Positions 26,484 to 35,888 of a DNA stretch of 64,000 nucleotides are shown piece by piece. The DNA is from Arcanobacterium phocae. GTDB taxonomy: Bacteria > Actinomycetota > Actinomycetes > Actinomycetales > Actinomycetaceae. Location of the stretch: positions 62,001-126,000 of the forward strand of contig NZ_JABAPM010000004.1 of the NCBI RefSeq assembly GCF_018913465.1. The letters are read 5' to 3'. The position numbers and the translations under genes were made by a program. Positions within the stretch are counted from its first letter, which is position 1; each line of letters opens with the position of its first letter. The notes under the pieces were generated by a model. It worked only from the letters and a program-made list of their open reading frames with translations, made no database searches and was not told the origin of the DNA.

Positions 26484-29074
26484 CAGCGCAGGTTTCACAA
26501 ACCGAAGAACTCGTCACACTAACCGTTGACGGGCGTGAAGTTTCCGTACCTAAAGGTACTTTGATTATTCGAGCAGCCGAAAAAGTTGGGGTTCACATCC
26601 CACGCTTTTGCGACCATCCACTGTTGAAACCAGCAGCGGCTTGCCGGCAGTGTTTGGTTGAGGTGGCAGCTCCAGGCCGCGACGGCAAGATTGCGAAAAT
26701 GCCTAAGCCACAGCCAGCCTGTGCAGTAACCGTTGCGCCCGGCATGGAAGTGTATTCGGCACAAACATCCGACGTCGCAAAGAAGGCTCAACACGGGGTG
26801 ATGGAGTTCTTGCTCATCAACCACCCGATGGATTGCCCAGTTTGTGACAAGGGCGGCGAGTGCCCACTCCAGAATCAGGCCATGACTGATGGCCGGACGA
26901 AGTCGCGTTTCATCGATATTAAGCGCACATATCCGAAGCCAATTTCGGTGTCCGCTAACATCTTGTTGGATCGTGACCGTTGTATTTTATGCCAGCGCTG
27001 TACCCGATTCTCTACTCAGATCGCTGGCGACCCGTTCATCCAGCTCCACGGACGTTCTGGCGGCACCGCTGGTATGGAAGTCCACGGACTACACGGTTCA
27101 CAAATCGGTAATTTTGACGCTGGCGTTCTTGATTACTCTGCCGGCAATGGCGACGAGCCTATTGCTGCACTGAACGGATTCGCGGGTCCTGGTGGCGAAT
27201 CTGGACTTGCTGTTGGATACGCTTCTGGGCCAGTTGAGCCAAGCGAAGTGGACGTTACGGGTGCTCCGTTCTCGTCCTACTTCTCTGGTAACGTGATCCA
27301 GATTTGTCCAGTAGGTGCACTCACCTCGGCTTCCTATCGCTTCCGGGCACGTCCATTCGATCTGGTCTCTGTACCTTCAATTTCAGAGCATGATGCTTCT
27401 GGATCTGCCATTCGCGTGGATTACCGACGCGGCACAATCGTGCGCCGGTTGGCCCGTGAAGACATGGATGTGAACGAAGACTGGATCACCGATAAGGATC
27501 GCTTCGCATTCCGCTGGCAGCACAGTGACGACCGCATTATTTATCCGCAACTTGCCGGTGTTGACCCGAGTGAGCCAGTTTCATGGGCTGAAGCTCTTGA
27601 AGCCGCAGCAGACGGGCTAAAGACTGCGCAGGCCAAAGGCGTTGGTGTTATCACTGGTGGACGTTTGACGCTCGAAGACGCATACGCGTACTCAAAGTTT
27701 GCTCGTGTTGTGCTGGGAACTAACGACATTGATTTCCGTACCCGTAACCATTCGGTTGAAGAAGACGAATTCTTAGCCGCACGCGTAGCAGGTAGCGAAC
27801 TCGGCGTCACCTATGCAGATATTGAGCATGCCAGCCATGTCTTAACAGTTGGTCTAGAAGCTGAAGAAGAAATCGGTTCAGTGTTCTTGCGCTTAAGAAA
27901 AGCTGCGTTAGCAAAGACGACGTCGGTAACGGTTGTCTCGGCCTACCAGACGCGCGGTACCGCAAAGATGAATGCGCGGTTTGTGCCGGCAACTCCTGGA
28001 ACTGAAGCTGAAGTCCTGGACGCCATGAATGAATCTGGCACTGGTATTTTTGCCGATACTTTCCGCGACTTGGACGGCGGGGCCGGCGTTGTCTTGTTGG
28101 GTGAGCGCTGTGCTGATGCGTCGGGTGCGTTCTCGGCAGCAGTTAGATTAGCGCAACGAACTGGTGCACGGTTGGCATGGATTCCACGCCGTGCCGGAGA
28201 TCGTGGTGCTCTTGATGCAGGTGCTGTTCCACACCTTCTTCCAGCAGGACGCTTAGTAACCGATCCAGCAGCCCGTGTTGATATTGCCGCTGCTTGGGGA
28301 GTGGAGCGCCTGCCAGAAAAGCCTGGTCGTTCTACTTTTGATATGTTACAAGCTGCTGCGAAGGGCGAACTTGGTGCACTTATCGTGGCCGGAGTCGAAC
28401 TGAACGATCTTCCTGCGGTTGCTCGACGTGCACTAGAAAAAGCCTTTGTGATTCAACTAGACGTCCGTCAAACCGATATCACGCCATTCGCTAATGTTGT
28501 TTTGCCAGTGGCACCACCGTCTGAAAAGGGCGGCACGTTTGTTAACTGGGAAGGCCGGTTGCGCCCATTTGGCCAAACTCTCGTATCGACTAATTCGCCT
28601 GATCGAAGTGTGCTGAATGATTTAGCCGCTGAGTTTGGGGTAAATCTTGGACTCGCAACATTAGCTGACGCAGTCAACGAATGGGCAATGATGCGAAATT
28701 GGGATGGCCAGCGCGGTGCAGACCCGATGGCTCAACCTGGACCGGCACCGGTTGTCGGTGAAGGTCAGGCCGTTTTGGCATCTTGGAAGCTTATGCTTGA
28801 TGCAGGTGCACTCCAGAGTAATGAACCAAACCTGGCGCGAACTGCTCGTCGCGCTGTTGCAGTGATGTCACCAGCAACAGCATCCCATGCTGGAATTGGT
28901 AGCGCGGTCAAGATTACCGGCCCAGAAGGGTCCCTAACCTTGCCAGTTACCAAACTTGATATGCCAGAAGGCGTTGTCTGGGTGCCACAAAATTCAGTAG
29001 GCAGTTGCATTTCCGAGATTGGAAGTGTTGCTGGCGACGTCGTCTCTATCCAAGCAACGGAGGTTACGAAGTGA
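26480..29074 (+). CDS. nuoG: NADH-quinone oxidoreductase subunit G
   Basis: The largest hydrophilic subunit (864 residues) is an electron wire. The N-terminal ferredoxin domain binds a 2Fe-2S cluster (FCDHPLLKPAAACRQCLVEV). The His-Cys3 cluster motif is HPMDCPVCDKGGECPLQ, and another 4Fe-4S site is DRCILCQRCTRFS, followed by IQICPVGALTS. The rest is a molybdopterin-oxidoreductase-like fold that lost its cofactor. Its stop overlaps the GTG of nuoH. Confidence 0.97.
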   Translation: MTAQVSQTEELVTLTVDGREVSVPKGTLIIRAAEKVGVHIPRFCDHPLLKPAAACRQCLVEVAAPGRDGKIAKMPKPQPACAVTVAPGMEVYSAQTSDVAKKAQHGVMEFLLINHPMDCPVCDKGGECPLQNQAMTDGRTKSRFIDIKRTYPKPISVSANILLDRDRCILCQRCTRFSTQIAGDPFIQLHGRSGGTAGMEVHGLHGSQIGNFDAGVLDYSAGNGDEPIAALNGFAGPGGESGLAVGYASGPVEPSEVDVTGAPFSSYFSGNVIQICPVGALTSASYRFRARPFDLVSVPSISEHDASGSAIRVDYRRGTIVRRLAREDMDVNEDWITDKDRFAFRWQHSDDRIIYPQLAGVDPSEPVSWAEALEAAADGLKTAQAKGVGVITGGRLTLEDAYAYSKFARVVLGTNDIDFRTRNHSVEEDEFLAARVAGSELGVTYADIEHASHVLTVGLEAEEEIGSVFLRLRKAALAKTTSVTVVSAYQTRGTAKMNARFVPATPGTEAEVLDAMNESGTGIFADTFRDLDGGAGVVLLGERCADASGAFSAAVRLAQRTGARLAWIPRRAGDRGALDAGAVPHLLPAGRLVTDPAARVDIAAAWGVERLPEKPGRSTFDMLQAAAKGELGALIVAGVELNDLPAVARRALEKAFVIQLDVRQTDITPFANVVLPVAPPSEKGGTFVNWEGRLRPFGQTLVSTNSPDRSVLNDLAAEFGVNLGLATLADAVNEWAMMRNWDGQRGADPMAQPGPAPVVGEGQAVLASWKLMLDAGALQSNEPNLARTARRAVAVMSPATASHAGIGSAVKITGPEGSLTLPVTKLDMPEGVVWVPQNSVGSCISEIGSVAGDVVSIQATEVTK

Positions 29075-30399
29075 ATCCGATGATCGCTACCCAGGTCGCG
29101 GCTGATTTCTCTAAAGACACCTGGTGGATTGCGGCCCTTAAAGCCCTATTTATCGTCGTATTCTTGATCTTCTCAGTGATTTTTGCGCTGTGGTTCGAGC
29201 GACGACTCATTGCCCGGTTCCAAAACCGCGTGGGACCAAACACCGTTGGACCATTCGGTTTGGGACAGTCCTTCCCAGATGCTCTTAAGCTTCTGCTGAA
29301 AGAAGACTTCTGGCTTGCTGGCGCTGAAAAAGTTGTGTACTTGGTAGCACCAGTAATCACTGCGATCTGTGCATTTTCGGTTATGGCAGTTATCCCGATG
29401 GGGCCCTCCGTCTCCATCTTCGGGCTACATACGCCTCTCCAGCTCACCGATTCGCCGGTGGCTATGCTGTTTGTGTTAGCAGTTGCTGCACTCGGTGAAT
29501 ACGGATTGGTATTCGGTGGTTGGTCTGCTAAATCGACGTTGCCACTCTACGGATCTGTCCGGTCGGCAACACAGATGATTTCCTACGAACTTGCGCAAGG
29601 ACTTAGTCTCGTAACGATTTTCCTTGCAACTGCAACGATGTCGACGTCGGGAATCGTGGCTGCTCAGCAAGATTTGTGGAATGTCGTATCGCTACTCCCA
29701 GCTTTCTTAGTGTTCTTGGTAACGATGTTCGGTGAAACTAACCGGCTACCATTCGACCTTCCAGAAGCCGAAGGCGAAATCGTCGCAGGTCCACACACCG
29801 AATACTCATCAATGAAGTTCGCATGGTACTACCTAGGCGAATACGTCAACATGTTCAACGTGTCAATGCTTGCTGTGACGCTATTCTTCGGCGGTTGGCG
29901 TTCAGGACCAATCTTGACTTTCCTTGGAGGCTTGATCGGTTTTAATCCAAATATCGGCTGGTTCCCAATGCTGGTATTTATCGTCAAGGTGTGGATGTTT
30001 ATCGGAATCTTCGTTTGGGTTCGCGCAACACTCTTGCGCTTCCGATACGACCAATTCATGAAACTCGGTTGGAAAGGCTTGATTCCTTCAGCGCTTATCT
30101 GGCTGACGATTGTTCTTGTCCTACACGGCTATAAGATGGTCAATCCACAATTTGATGACCGCTGGCCAACGATCATCCTGTCAACAGGCTTCGCAATTAT
30201 TATGCTGATCTGGGCTTTTGTACGCGATGATGAATCGTTGTCACAAGCTGAAATTATTGCCCAGCGCGAAAGCCAAGAATTTGATGGATTCGAAGATGGG
30301 TACCCAGTGCCACCATTACCAGGGCAGCACTTACCGCCGTCGCCACGTGCCACGCGCCGAGTAGCCCATGTTGCACCAACTACGACCGAGGAGGCTTGA
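29071..30399 (+). CDS. nuoH: NADH-quinone oxidoreductase subunit H
   Basis: This membrane subunit lines the quinone tunnel and links it to the antiporter arm. Signatures are ALWFERRLIARFQNRVGPNTVGP and ETNRLPFDLPEAEGEIVAGPHTEYSS. In 442 residues it has 8 TM helices plus a hydrophilic C-terminal extension of about 70 residues with a Pro-rich end. The GTG at 29071 overlaps the nuoG stop as GTGA; the frame upstream of it is nuoG coding sequence read in another frame. Confidence 0.96.
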   Translation: MNPMIATQVAADFSKDTWWIAALKALFIVVFLIFSVIFALWFERRLIARFQNRVGPNTVGPFGLGQSFPDALKLLLKEDFWLAGAEKVVYLVAPVITAICAFSVMAVIPMGPSVSIFGLHTPLQLTDSPVAMLFVLAVAALGEYGLVFGGWSAKSTLPLYGSVRSATQMISYELAQGLSLVTIFLATATMSTSGIVAAQQDLWNVVSLLPAFLVFLVTMFGETNRLPFDLPEAEGEIVAGPHTEYSSMKFAWYYLGEYVNMFNVSMLAVTLFFGGWRSGPILTFLGGLIGFNPNIGWFPMLVFIVKVWMFIGIFVWVRATLLRFRYDQFMKLGWKGLIPSALIWLTIVLVLHGYKMVNPQFDDRWPTIILSTGFAIIMLIWAFVRDDESLSQAEIIAQRESQEFDGFEDGYPVPPLPGQHLPPSPRATRRVAHVAPTTTEEA

Positions 30400-30402
30400 G
30401 GA

Positions 30403-31086
30403 ATGTCTGACAAAGAATTCGCACAGCCAGACGAATCGCTCTATAGTCCGAATAAAAAAGGAATTCTGGGACGGGCATTCGCACCGGTAGCCGGTTTCGG
30501 TGTCACGTTCTCCACGTTGTTCCGGCCAGCTGTTACCGAGCAGTATTTGCCGCATAAGCCAGAACAGAAAACACCAACTCGGCCGCGTTATCACGGTATG
30601 CACCAGCTGAACCGTTATGCAGATGGTCTGGAAAAGTGCATTGGTTGTGAACTATGTGCGTGGGCTTGTCCGGCAGACGCTATATTCGTCGAAGCTTCCT
30701 CGAACCATCCAGGAGAGCAATACTCACCTGGCGAGCGCTATGGACGGGTATATCAGATCAATTATCTGCGGTGTATTTTCTGCTCGTATTGCATTCAGGC
30801 ATGTCCTACACGCGCGTTGACAATGACAAATAAGTACGAAGTGGCAGATGAGAGCCGGGAATCGTTGATCTACGAGAAGCAAGATTTGCTCGTACCGTTA
30901 GCCGAGGGAATGCTCTCAACTCCGCATCCGATGGCCGAAGGCACTACCGACGCGGACTACTATAAAGGTAACATCACTGGTCCGACTCAAGACCAAGTCG
31001 AATGGGTCAAGCAGGCGCGTCCTGAAGATCCGACTATTACCTCAGCACAAGTGACGTCCGCGCCGCAGAAGGAGGCTCAGCACTGA
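30403..31086 (+). CDS. nuoI: NADH-quinone oxidoreductase subunit I
   Basis: This peripheral subunit has two 4Fe-4S clusters (N6a, N6b) that deliver electrons to NuoB. The 227-residue protein has the two ferredoxin motifs [16 protein letters not shown] and [16 protein letters not shown]. It begins 4 nt after nuoH and its stop overlaps the nuoJ start (TGATG). The C-terminal ~60 residues are an extension beyond the core. Confidence 0.97.
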   Translation: MSDKEFAQPDESLYSPNKKGILGRAFAPVAGFGVTFSTLFRPAVTEQYLPHKPEQKTPTRPRYHGMHQLNRYADGLEKCIGCELCAWACPADAIFVEASSNHPGEQYSPGERYGRVYQINYLRCIFCSYCIQACPTRALTMTNKYEVADESRESLIYEKQDLLVPLAEGMLSTPHPMAEGTTDADYYKGNITGPTQDQVEWVKQARPEDPTITSAQVTSAPQKEAQH

Positions 31087-32090
31087 TGCCTAGCGAAACG
31101 CTAACAATTGGTATGGGGGAGACCATCCTCTTCTCAGTCACTTCAGTATGCATGGTGGCCTTAGCTATTTTTGGTCTCCTTATTACTCGTAAAGCCGTAC
31201 TCACAACTTTGAGCATCATCGGAGTTATGGTCGGTCTGGCCGTACTCTACACCGCGCTTGAAGCACCTTTTATGGGTGTGGTTCAGGTAGTTGTCTACAC
31301 CGGCGCAATTTTGATGATGTTCTTGTTCGTCCTGATGCTTATCGGTGTTGATTCAGCTGATTCAGGACACGAAACACTGAAGATACAGCGTCCCGTTGCT
31401 GCTCTCGGTGGCGTAGGAATCGCAGCTATTTTGATCGGTGTTGCTTTCGGTGCACACGCTCCGGCCGGCATTGGATTAGAACAAGCAAATGCCGAGACTA
31501 ATCCAGTGGGCGTAGCAAAGCTGATCTTCTCTAGCTCGATACTAACCCTACAGCTAACCGGAACACTTCTGATTGTGGCCGCTTTAGGCGCAATGACACT
31601 TACTCATCGAGATCGGGTGCAAAAGCGCATTTCTCAAGAAGAACTAGCCCACCAGCGGATGCAAGAATTTACCTCGCAAGCGGTCCATGTTGGCCAGAAG
31701 CCACCGCCGGGTGTCTATGCAGAATCAAATTCGTCTGCCAATCCAGCGCTGACAACTGGCGGGCAGCCAGTTGAGGAATCTACTAGCCGAGTGCTCCACA
31801 TCCGAGGCCAAGTCCGCACTGTTGGTGAAATCTCGCCAGTAACAGTTAAGCGTGTCGTCTCTGGTGGAATTGATGGCCCAGCAACATACGGCGCAACGGG
31901 CCGTGCTCGTGTCGCCGGAATGCCTGGTGAACAAGCTCCAGATCATGATGGCGCGCTGTCACGTCTCACATCGCGACAGTCCGATGCTGTGGCTTCCGAA
32001 CAAACTGAGCCCTCAGTACCCGATGCGCAGACGCTCAAACACGAGCGCGACATTACTGAAGAAAACACTGAGAAGTCGGAGGAAAACTGA
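31086..32090 (+). CDS. nuoJ: NADH-quinone oxidoreductase subunit J with long C-terminal extension
   Basis: The first ~175 residues are a normal five-helix NuoJ, including the helix-3 region [20 protein letters not shown] with its pi-bulge. The remaining ~160 residues are hydrophilic, rich in Glu, Gln, Thr and Pro, and appear disordered, ending in a strongly acidic tail. The total of 334 residues is long even for actinobacterial NuoJ. No domain is recognised in the extension. Confidence 0.95.
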   Translation: MPSETLTIGMGETILFSVTSVCMVALAIFGLLITRKAVLTTLSIIGVMVGLAVLYTALEAPFMGVVQVVVYTGAILMMFLFVLMLIGVDSADSGHETLKIQRPVAALGGVGIAAILIGVAFGAHAPAGIGLEQANAETNPVGVAKLIFSSSILTLQLTGTLLIVAALGAMTLTHRDRVQKRISQEELAHQRMQEFTSQAVHVGQKPPPGVYAESNSSANPALTTGGQPVEESTSRVLHIRGQVRTVGEISPVTVKRVVSGGIDGPATYGATGRARVAGMPGEQAPDHDGALSRLTSRQSDAVASEQTEPSVPDAQTLKHERDITEENTEKSEEN

Positions 32091-32389
32091 TGAACCTCAT
32101 GTTTTACATAGCTTTAGCGGCCATCTTGTTTGCGATTGGAGCTGCCACAGTTCTCACGCGTCGCAACGGTGTGATCGCACTTCTCGGCATCGAACTGATG
32201 CTTTCGGCATGCAACCTTGCATTCATTACATTCTCGCGAATGCATGGCAACTTGGCCGGACAACAGTTCGCGTTCTTCGTCATGGTTGTCGCAGCCGCTG
32301 AAGTTGTCGTTGGACTCGCTATTATTGTTTCTATTTTCCGAACCCGTAGGTCTGCATCGCTTGACGGTGCCAACCTCATGAAGCACTGA
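32090..32389 (+). CDS. nuoK: NADH-quinone oxidoreductase subunit K
   Basis: This 99-residue, three-helix subunit has the two conserved membrane glutamates of the proton path, in [15 protein letters not shown] and [13 protein letters not shown]. It overlaps the nuoJ stop by one base. The short hydrophilic tail is typical. Confidence 0.96.
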   Translation: MNLMFYIALAAILFAIGAATVLTRRNGVIALLGIELMLSACNLAFITFSRMHGNLAGQQFAFFVMVVAAAEVVVGLAIIVSIFRTRRSASLDGANLMKH

Positions 32390-32401
32390 CGGAAAGCAGG
32401 T

Positions 32402-34336
32402 GTGAATCTCTTGTTTAATCTAACCGCAGTAGCACAGGTTGGGCAGGCAACTGGGGCAGCTAGCATGATTTGGTTAGCTGTAGCGATCCCGCTCGTATCT
32501 TGTGGAATTCTTCTTGTCGGTGGACGCCGTCTTGATCGCTGGGGACATTGGCTCGGTACGCTAGCGTCCGCTGCGGCCTTCGTCGTCGGCTTGACCGCAA
32601 CCGTGCAACTTCTCGGCATGGAAGGTACCGAACGCGTTCTTGAATCAACACTTTATACTTGGGTACCGGCAGGTGAACTCAGCATTGATTTTGGAACCCG
32701 TGTGGATCCACTGTCCATGACATTCGTTATGCTGGTAACGTTCGTCGGAACGCTTATCCATATCTATTCGATTTCGTATATGGAACATGACCCGGACCGC
32801 CGTCGCTTCTTCGCCTATCTGAATTTGTTCGTAGCTTCGATGCTTCTTCTTGTTCTCGGCAACTCCTATCTGGTGTTGTTCTTCGGCTGGGAAGGCGTTG
32901 GTTTAGCTTCTTACTTGCTGATTTCCTTCTGGAACCATGTGCCGGCATACGCCACAGCCGGTAAGAAAGCATTCGTTATGAACCGTATTGGTGATCTTGG
33001 AATGCTTATCGCAATGATGGCAATGGTTGCATCCTTCCGGTCAGTCGCGTTTACCGACGTCGTAGCGGGAGCTCCCGCGATAACTCCTGGCACCGCAACA
33101 TTTATCGGTCTGTTCCTATTGGTAGCAGCTTGTGGTAAATCAGCGCAGTTCCCATTGCAGGCATGGTTAGGCGATGCAATGGCCGGCCCGACCCCGGTTT
33201 CGGCACTCATCCACGCAGCAACTATGGTCACTGCCGGTGTTTATCTCATGGTACGTTCTGGAGCTATCTACGCTGCCTCGCCAACGGCATCGTTAGCAGT
33301 CGCAATTATCGGCCTGATTACCCTGGTATTCGGAGCTGTCGTTGGTGCGGCTAAAGACGATATGAAGAAAGTTTTGGCGGCTTCGACAATGTCGCAGATC
33401 GGCTACATGATGCTCGCTGCAACAATGGGGCCGGTGGGCGCCGCGTTTGCTATCTTCCATCTCGTTACTCACGGTTTCTTCAAGGCGAACATGTTCTTGG
33501 GAGCCGGTGCAGTTATGCACGCTATGAACGATGAAGTTAACGTGCGCAGCTTCGGTGGCTTGGCCCGCCACATGAAGATCACATTCGTTACATTTATGGC
33601 TGGCTATTTGGCAATCATTGGATTCCCGTTCCTGTCTGGATACTTCTCCAAAGACAAGATCATCGAAGTCGCATTCACAGGTAGTGGTGTGCAGCCGTGG
33701 ATTTTCGGAACAATCACAGTGTTGGTTGCTGGGCTAACCGCGTTCTACATGTCGCGCGTATTCTTCGCAATCTTCTTAGGCAACGAACGCTGGGACCACA
33801 ACGAAAAGCATCCGCATGATCCATCACCGTTTATGTGGGTCCCAATGGCAATTCTTGCACTTGGTTCGTTGGGTTTAGGTGCGGTTCTAAACTACACCGG
33901 ATTCCTGACCTGGCTTGAGCCAGCTATCGGGCACGGAGAGCATCCAGACCCAGTTTTGCCGGTCTGGCTCATCACGGTTGCAACGCTAGTCGTCGTTGCG
34001 ATCGGCGTCGGAGTGGCTTGGAAGATGTATGTTGCTAGCGAAGTTCCGATGCTCGCTCCGCACAGCAACGCACTTGTGCGGGCTGCCCGTGTTGATCTTT
34101 ACCAGGATGCCTTTAATGAGAACGTATTTATGAAACCAGGTATCGCCGTTGTTGAGGGTACATCAGTAGCTGACCAGGTGTTGATCGACGGCGGCGTTGA
34201 AGGACTAGCAAAGGCGACCCACTCTTCTGGCCATTTGGTTGGAAAACTACAAACAGGATATGTTCGAACCTATGCCAGCTGGATTACATTCGGAGTTGTG
34301 CTGGCTTTGGTTTTAGCAGTTCAAGCATCGATGTGA
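32402..34336 (+). CDS. nuoL: NADH-quinone oxidoreductase subunit L
   Basis: This distal antiporter-like proton pump has 644 residues and about 16 TM helices plus the lateral helix. The discontinuous helix region reads DAMAGPTPVSALIHAATMVTAGVYL, and the key Glu is in FFGWEGVGLASY. The start is GTG with an AAAGCAGGTGT leader. The gap after nuoK is 12 nt. Confidence 0.96.
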   Translation: MNLLFNLTAVAQVGQATGAASMIWLAVAIPLVSCGILLVGGRRLDRWGHWLGTLASAAAFVVGLTATVQLLGMEGTERVLESTLYTWVPAGELSIDFGTRVDPLSMTFVMLVTFVGTLIHIYSISYMEHDPDRRRFFAYLNLFVASMLLLVLGNSYLVLFFGWEGVGLASYLLISFWNHVPAYATAGKKAFVMNRIGDLGMLIAMMAMVASFRSVAFTDVVAGAPAITPGTATFIGLFLLVAACGKSAQFPLQAWLGDAMAGPTPVSALIHAATMVTAGVYLMVRSGAIYAASPTASLAVAIIGLITLVFGAVVGAAKDDMKKVLAASTMSQIGYMMLAATMGPVGAAFAIFHLVTHGFFKANMFLGAGAVMHAMNDEVNVRSFGGLARHMKITFVTFMAGYLAIIGFPFLSGYFSKDKIIEVAFTGSGVQPWIFGTITVLVAGLTAFYMSRVFFAIFLGNERWDHNEKHPHDPSPFMWVPMAILALGSLGLGAVLNYTGFLTWLEPAIGHGEHPDPVLPVWLITVATLVVVAIGVGVAWKMYVASEVPMLAPHSNALVRAARVDLYQDAFNENVFMKPGIAVVEGTSVADQVLIDGGVEGLAKATHSSGHLVGKLQTGYVRTYASWITFGVVLALVLAVQASM

Positions 34337-34355
34337 GACTAGGAGATTTATTCAC

Positions 34356-35888
34356 ATGAACATCATTGAAGCAACCGCTCCGTGGCTCACTGTCCTCGTT
34401 GCGATTCCGTTTGTTAGCGGATTAGTGCTGTGGCGTGTTCCGCAACTTCGGACTTTTGCTCGGCAATTCGCTCTAGCTATTTCTGTTTTAGTACTAGCAG
34501 GATTTGTTGCTGCTTTAGCAACGAGTTTTGATATGGCCAATGCTGGTACTACGCAACTCTACGAGTCCTATCCGTGGATCCCTCAAATCGGTGTTTCGCT
34601 AACATGGGGAATCAACGGCATGGGCGCAGTCATGATCGGCCTAGCAGTACTTCTGGTTCCGTTTGTTATCCTCGCAGAATGGGAAGACTTTGACGCTCGC
34701 GAAGACTCAGGTTATTTTGCCTGGGTACTAGTTCTAGAAGCGGTGATGATTGGTCTCTTTGCTGCTCGCGATGTATTCCTCTTCTATGTTCTATTCGAAG
34801 CCATGATCGTTCCGGTCTACTTCATGATCGGTCGTTATGGCGGAACCGGCCGTGTACGAGCAGCAATGAAATTCTTGCTGTTCTCTCTTGCTGGTGGACT
34901 TATTATGCTTGCCGGAATTATCGCCGTTTACGCCTATGGCCAAGGCGGATCCGAAGCGTTCATTCTCGACCACATCCAAGGTACGCTGCGGTTGAGCGAT
35001 ACTGCTCAGATGTGGGTGTTCCTATCATTCTTTATCGCGTTTGCGATCAAAGCGCCGATGTGGCCAGTGCATACGTGGCTACCTGATACAGCTGCTTCCG
35101 CTTCTACCGGAACGTCAACATTGCTGGTCGGAATCCTTGATAAGCTTGGCACCTTTGGCATGATTGCCATTTGCTTGCCACTTTTCCCGCGTGCTGTCAC
35201 TGTTGCAGCACCGGTAGTGCTTACCTTGGCTATCATTTCGATTATCTGGGGTGCCCTCATGGCAATCTCATCAGATAACCTCTTGAGACTTGTCTCCTAC
35301 ACATCTATTTCCCACTTTGGCTTCATGGTCATGGGTATTTTCTCTGGATCGGCACTCGCATTAACAGGTTCGATTCTTTACATGGTGGCACACGGTATTG
35401 GTACAGCTGGTTTGTTCCTCATCGTTGGATTCTTAGAACGACGTGGACATTCCTACTTGATTTCTTCTTATGGAGGTTGGCAACGTGTAACACCAATCAT
35501 CGCGGGAACATTCCTTATCGCCGGACTAGCGACCATTGCGCTACCTGGTCTATCCGGATTTATTCCGGAGTACCTAGTCTTGATGGGAACATATAGTGTT
35601 TGGCCGGTGGTCGCACTGTGTGCAGTAGTCGGTGTTGTTCTAGCCGCGATTTATATTTTGTTGCCATACCAACGAGCTTTCACTGGACCAAAGCCAGATA
35701 TCGAAGTTCAAGACATGGGCGGACGGGAAAAGGTCGTTGCAGGTGGCTTGATTGTTGCGATGCTGGCTTTGGGCTTTTATCCAGCTCCGGTTTTGGAGAT
35801 GGTATCCCCAGTTGCTGACAATGCCACGATTATTCCGGTCACTGCAACGGACAATACCCAGGTTTCTATTGAAGGGAGCGACAAGTGA
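34356..35888 (+). CDS. nuoM: NADH-quinone oxidoreductase subunit M
   Basis: This middle antiporter-like subunit has 510 residues. Conserved features are the membrane Glu in LFYVLFEAMIVPVYF, the TWLPDTAASASTGTSTLLVGILDKLGTFG region (the usual HAEAP-type motif replaced by D-T-A-A-S), and SISHFGFMVMGIFS. It lies 19 nt after nuoL with an AGGAG Shine-Dalgarno and overlaps nuoN. Confidence 0.95.
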   Translation: MNIIEATAPWLTVLVAIPFVSGLVLWRVPQLRTFARQFALAISVLVLAGFVAALATSFDMANAGTTQLYESYPWIPQIGVSLTWGINGMGAVMIGLAVLLVPFVILAEWEDFDAREDSGYFAWVLVLEAVMIGLFAARDVFLFYVLFEAMIVPVYFMIGRYGGTGRVRAAMKFLLFSLAGGLIMLAGIIAVYAYGQGGSEAFILDHIQGTLRLSDTAQMWVFLSFFIAFAIKAPMWPVHTWLPDTAASASTGTSTLLVGILDKLGTFGMIAICLPLFPRAVTVAAPVVLTLAIISIIWGALMAISSDNLLRLVSYTSISHFGFMVMGIFSGSALALTGSILYMVAHGIGTAGLFLIVGFLERRGHSYLISSYGGWQRVTPIIAGTFLIAGLATIALPGLSGFIPEYLVLMGTYSVWPVVALCAVVGVVLAAIYILLPYQRAFTGPKPDIEVQDMGGREKVVAGGLIVAMLALGFYPAPVLEMVSPVADNATIIPVTATDNTQVSIEGSDK

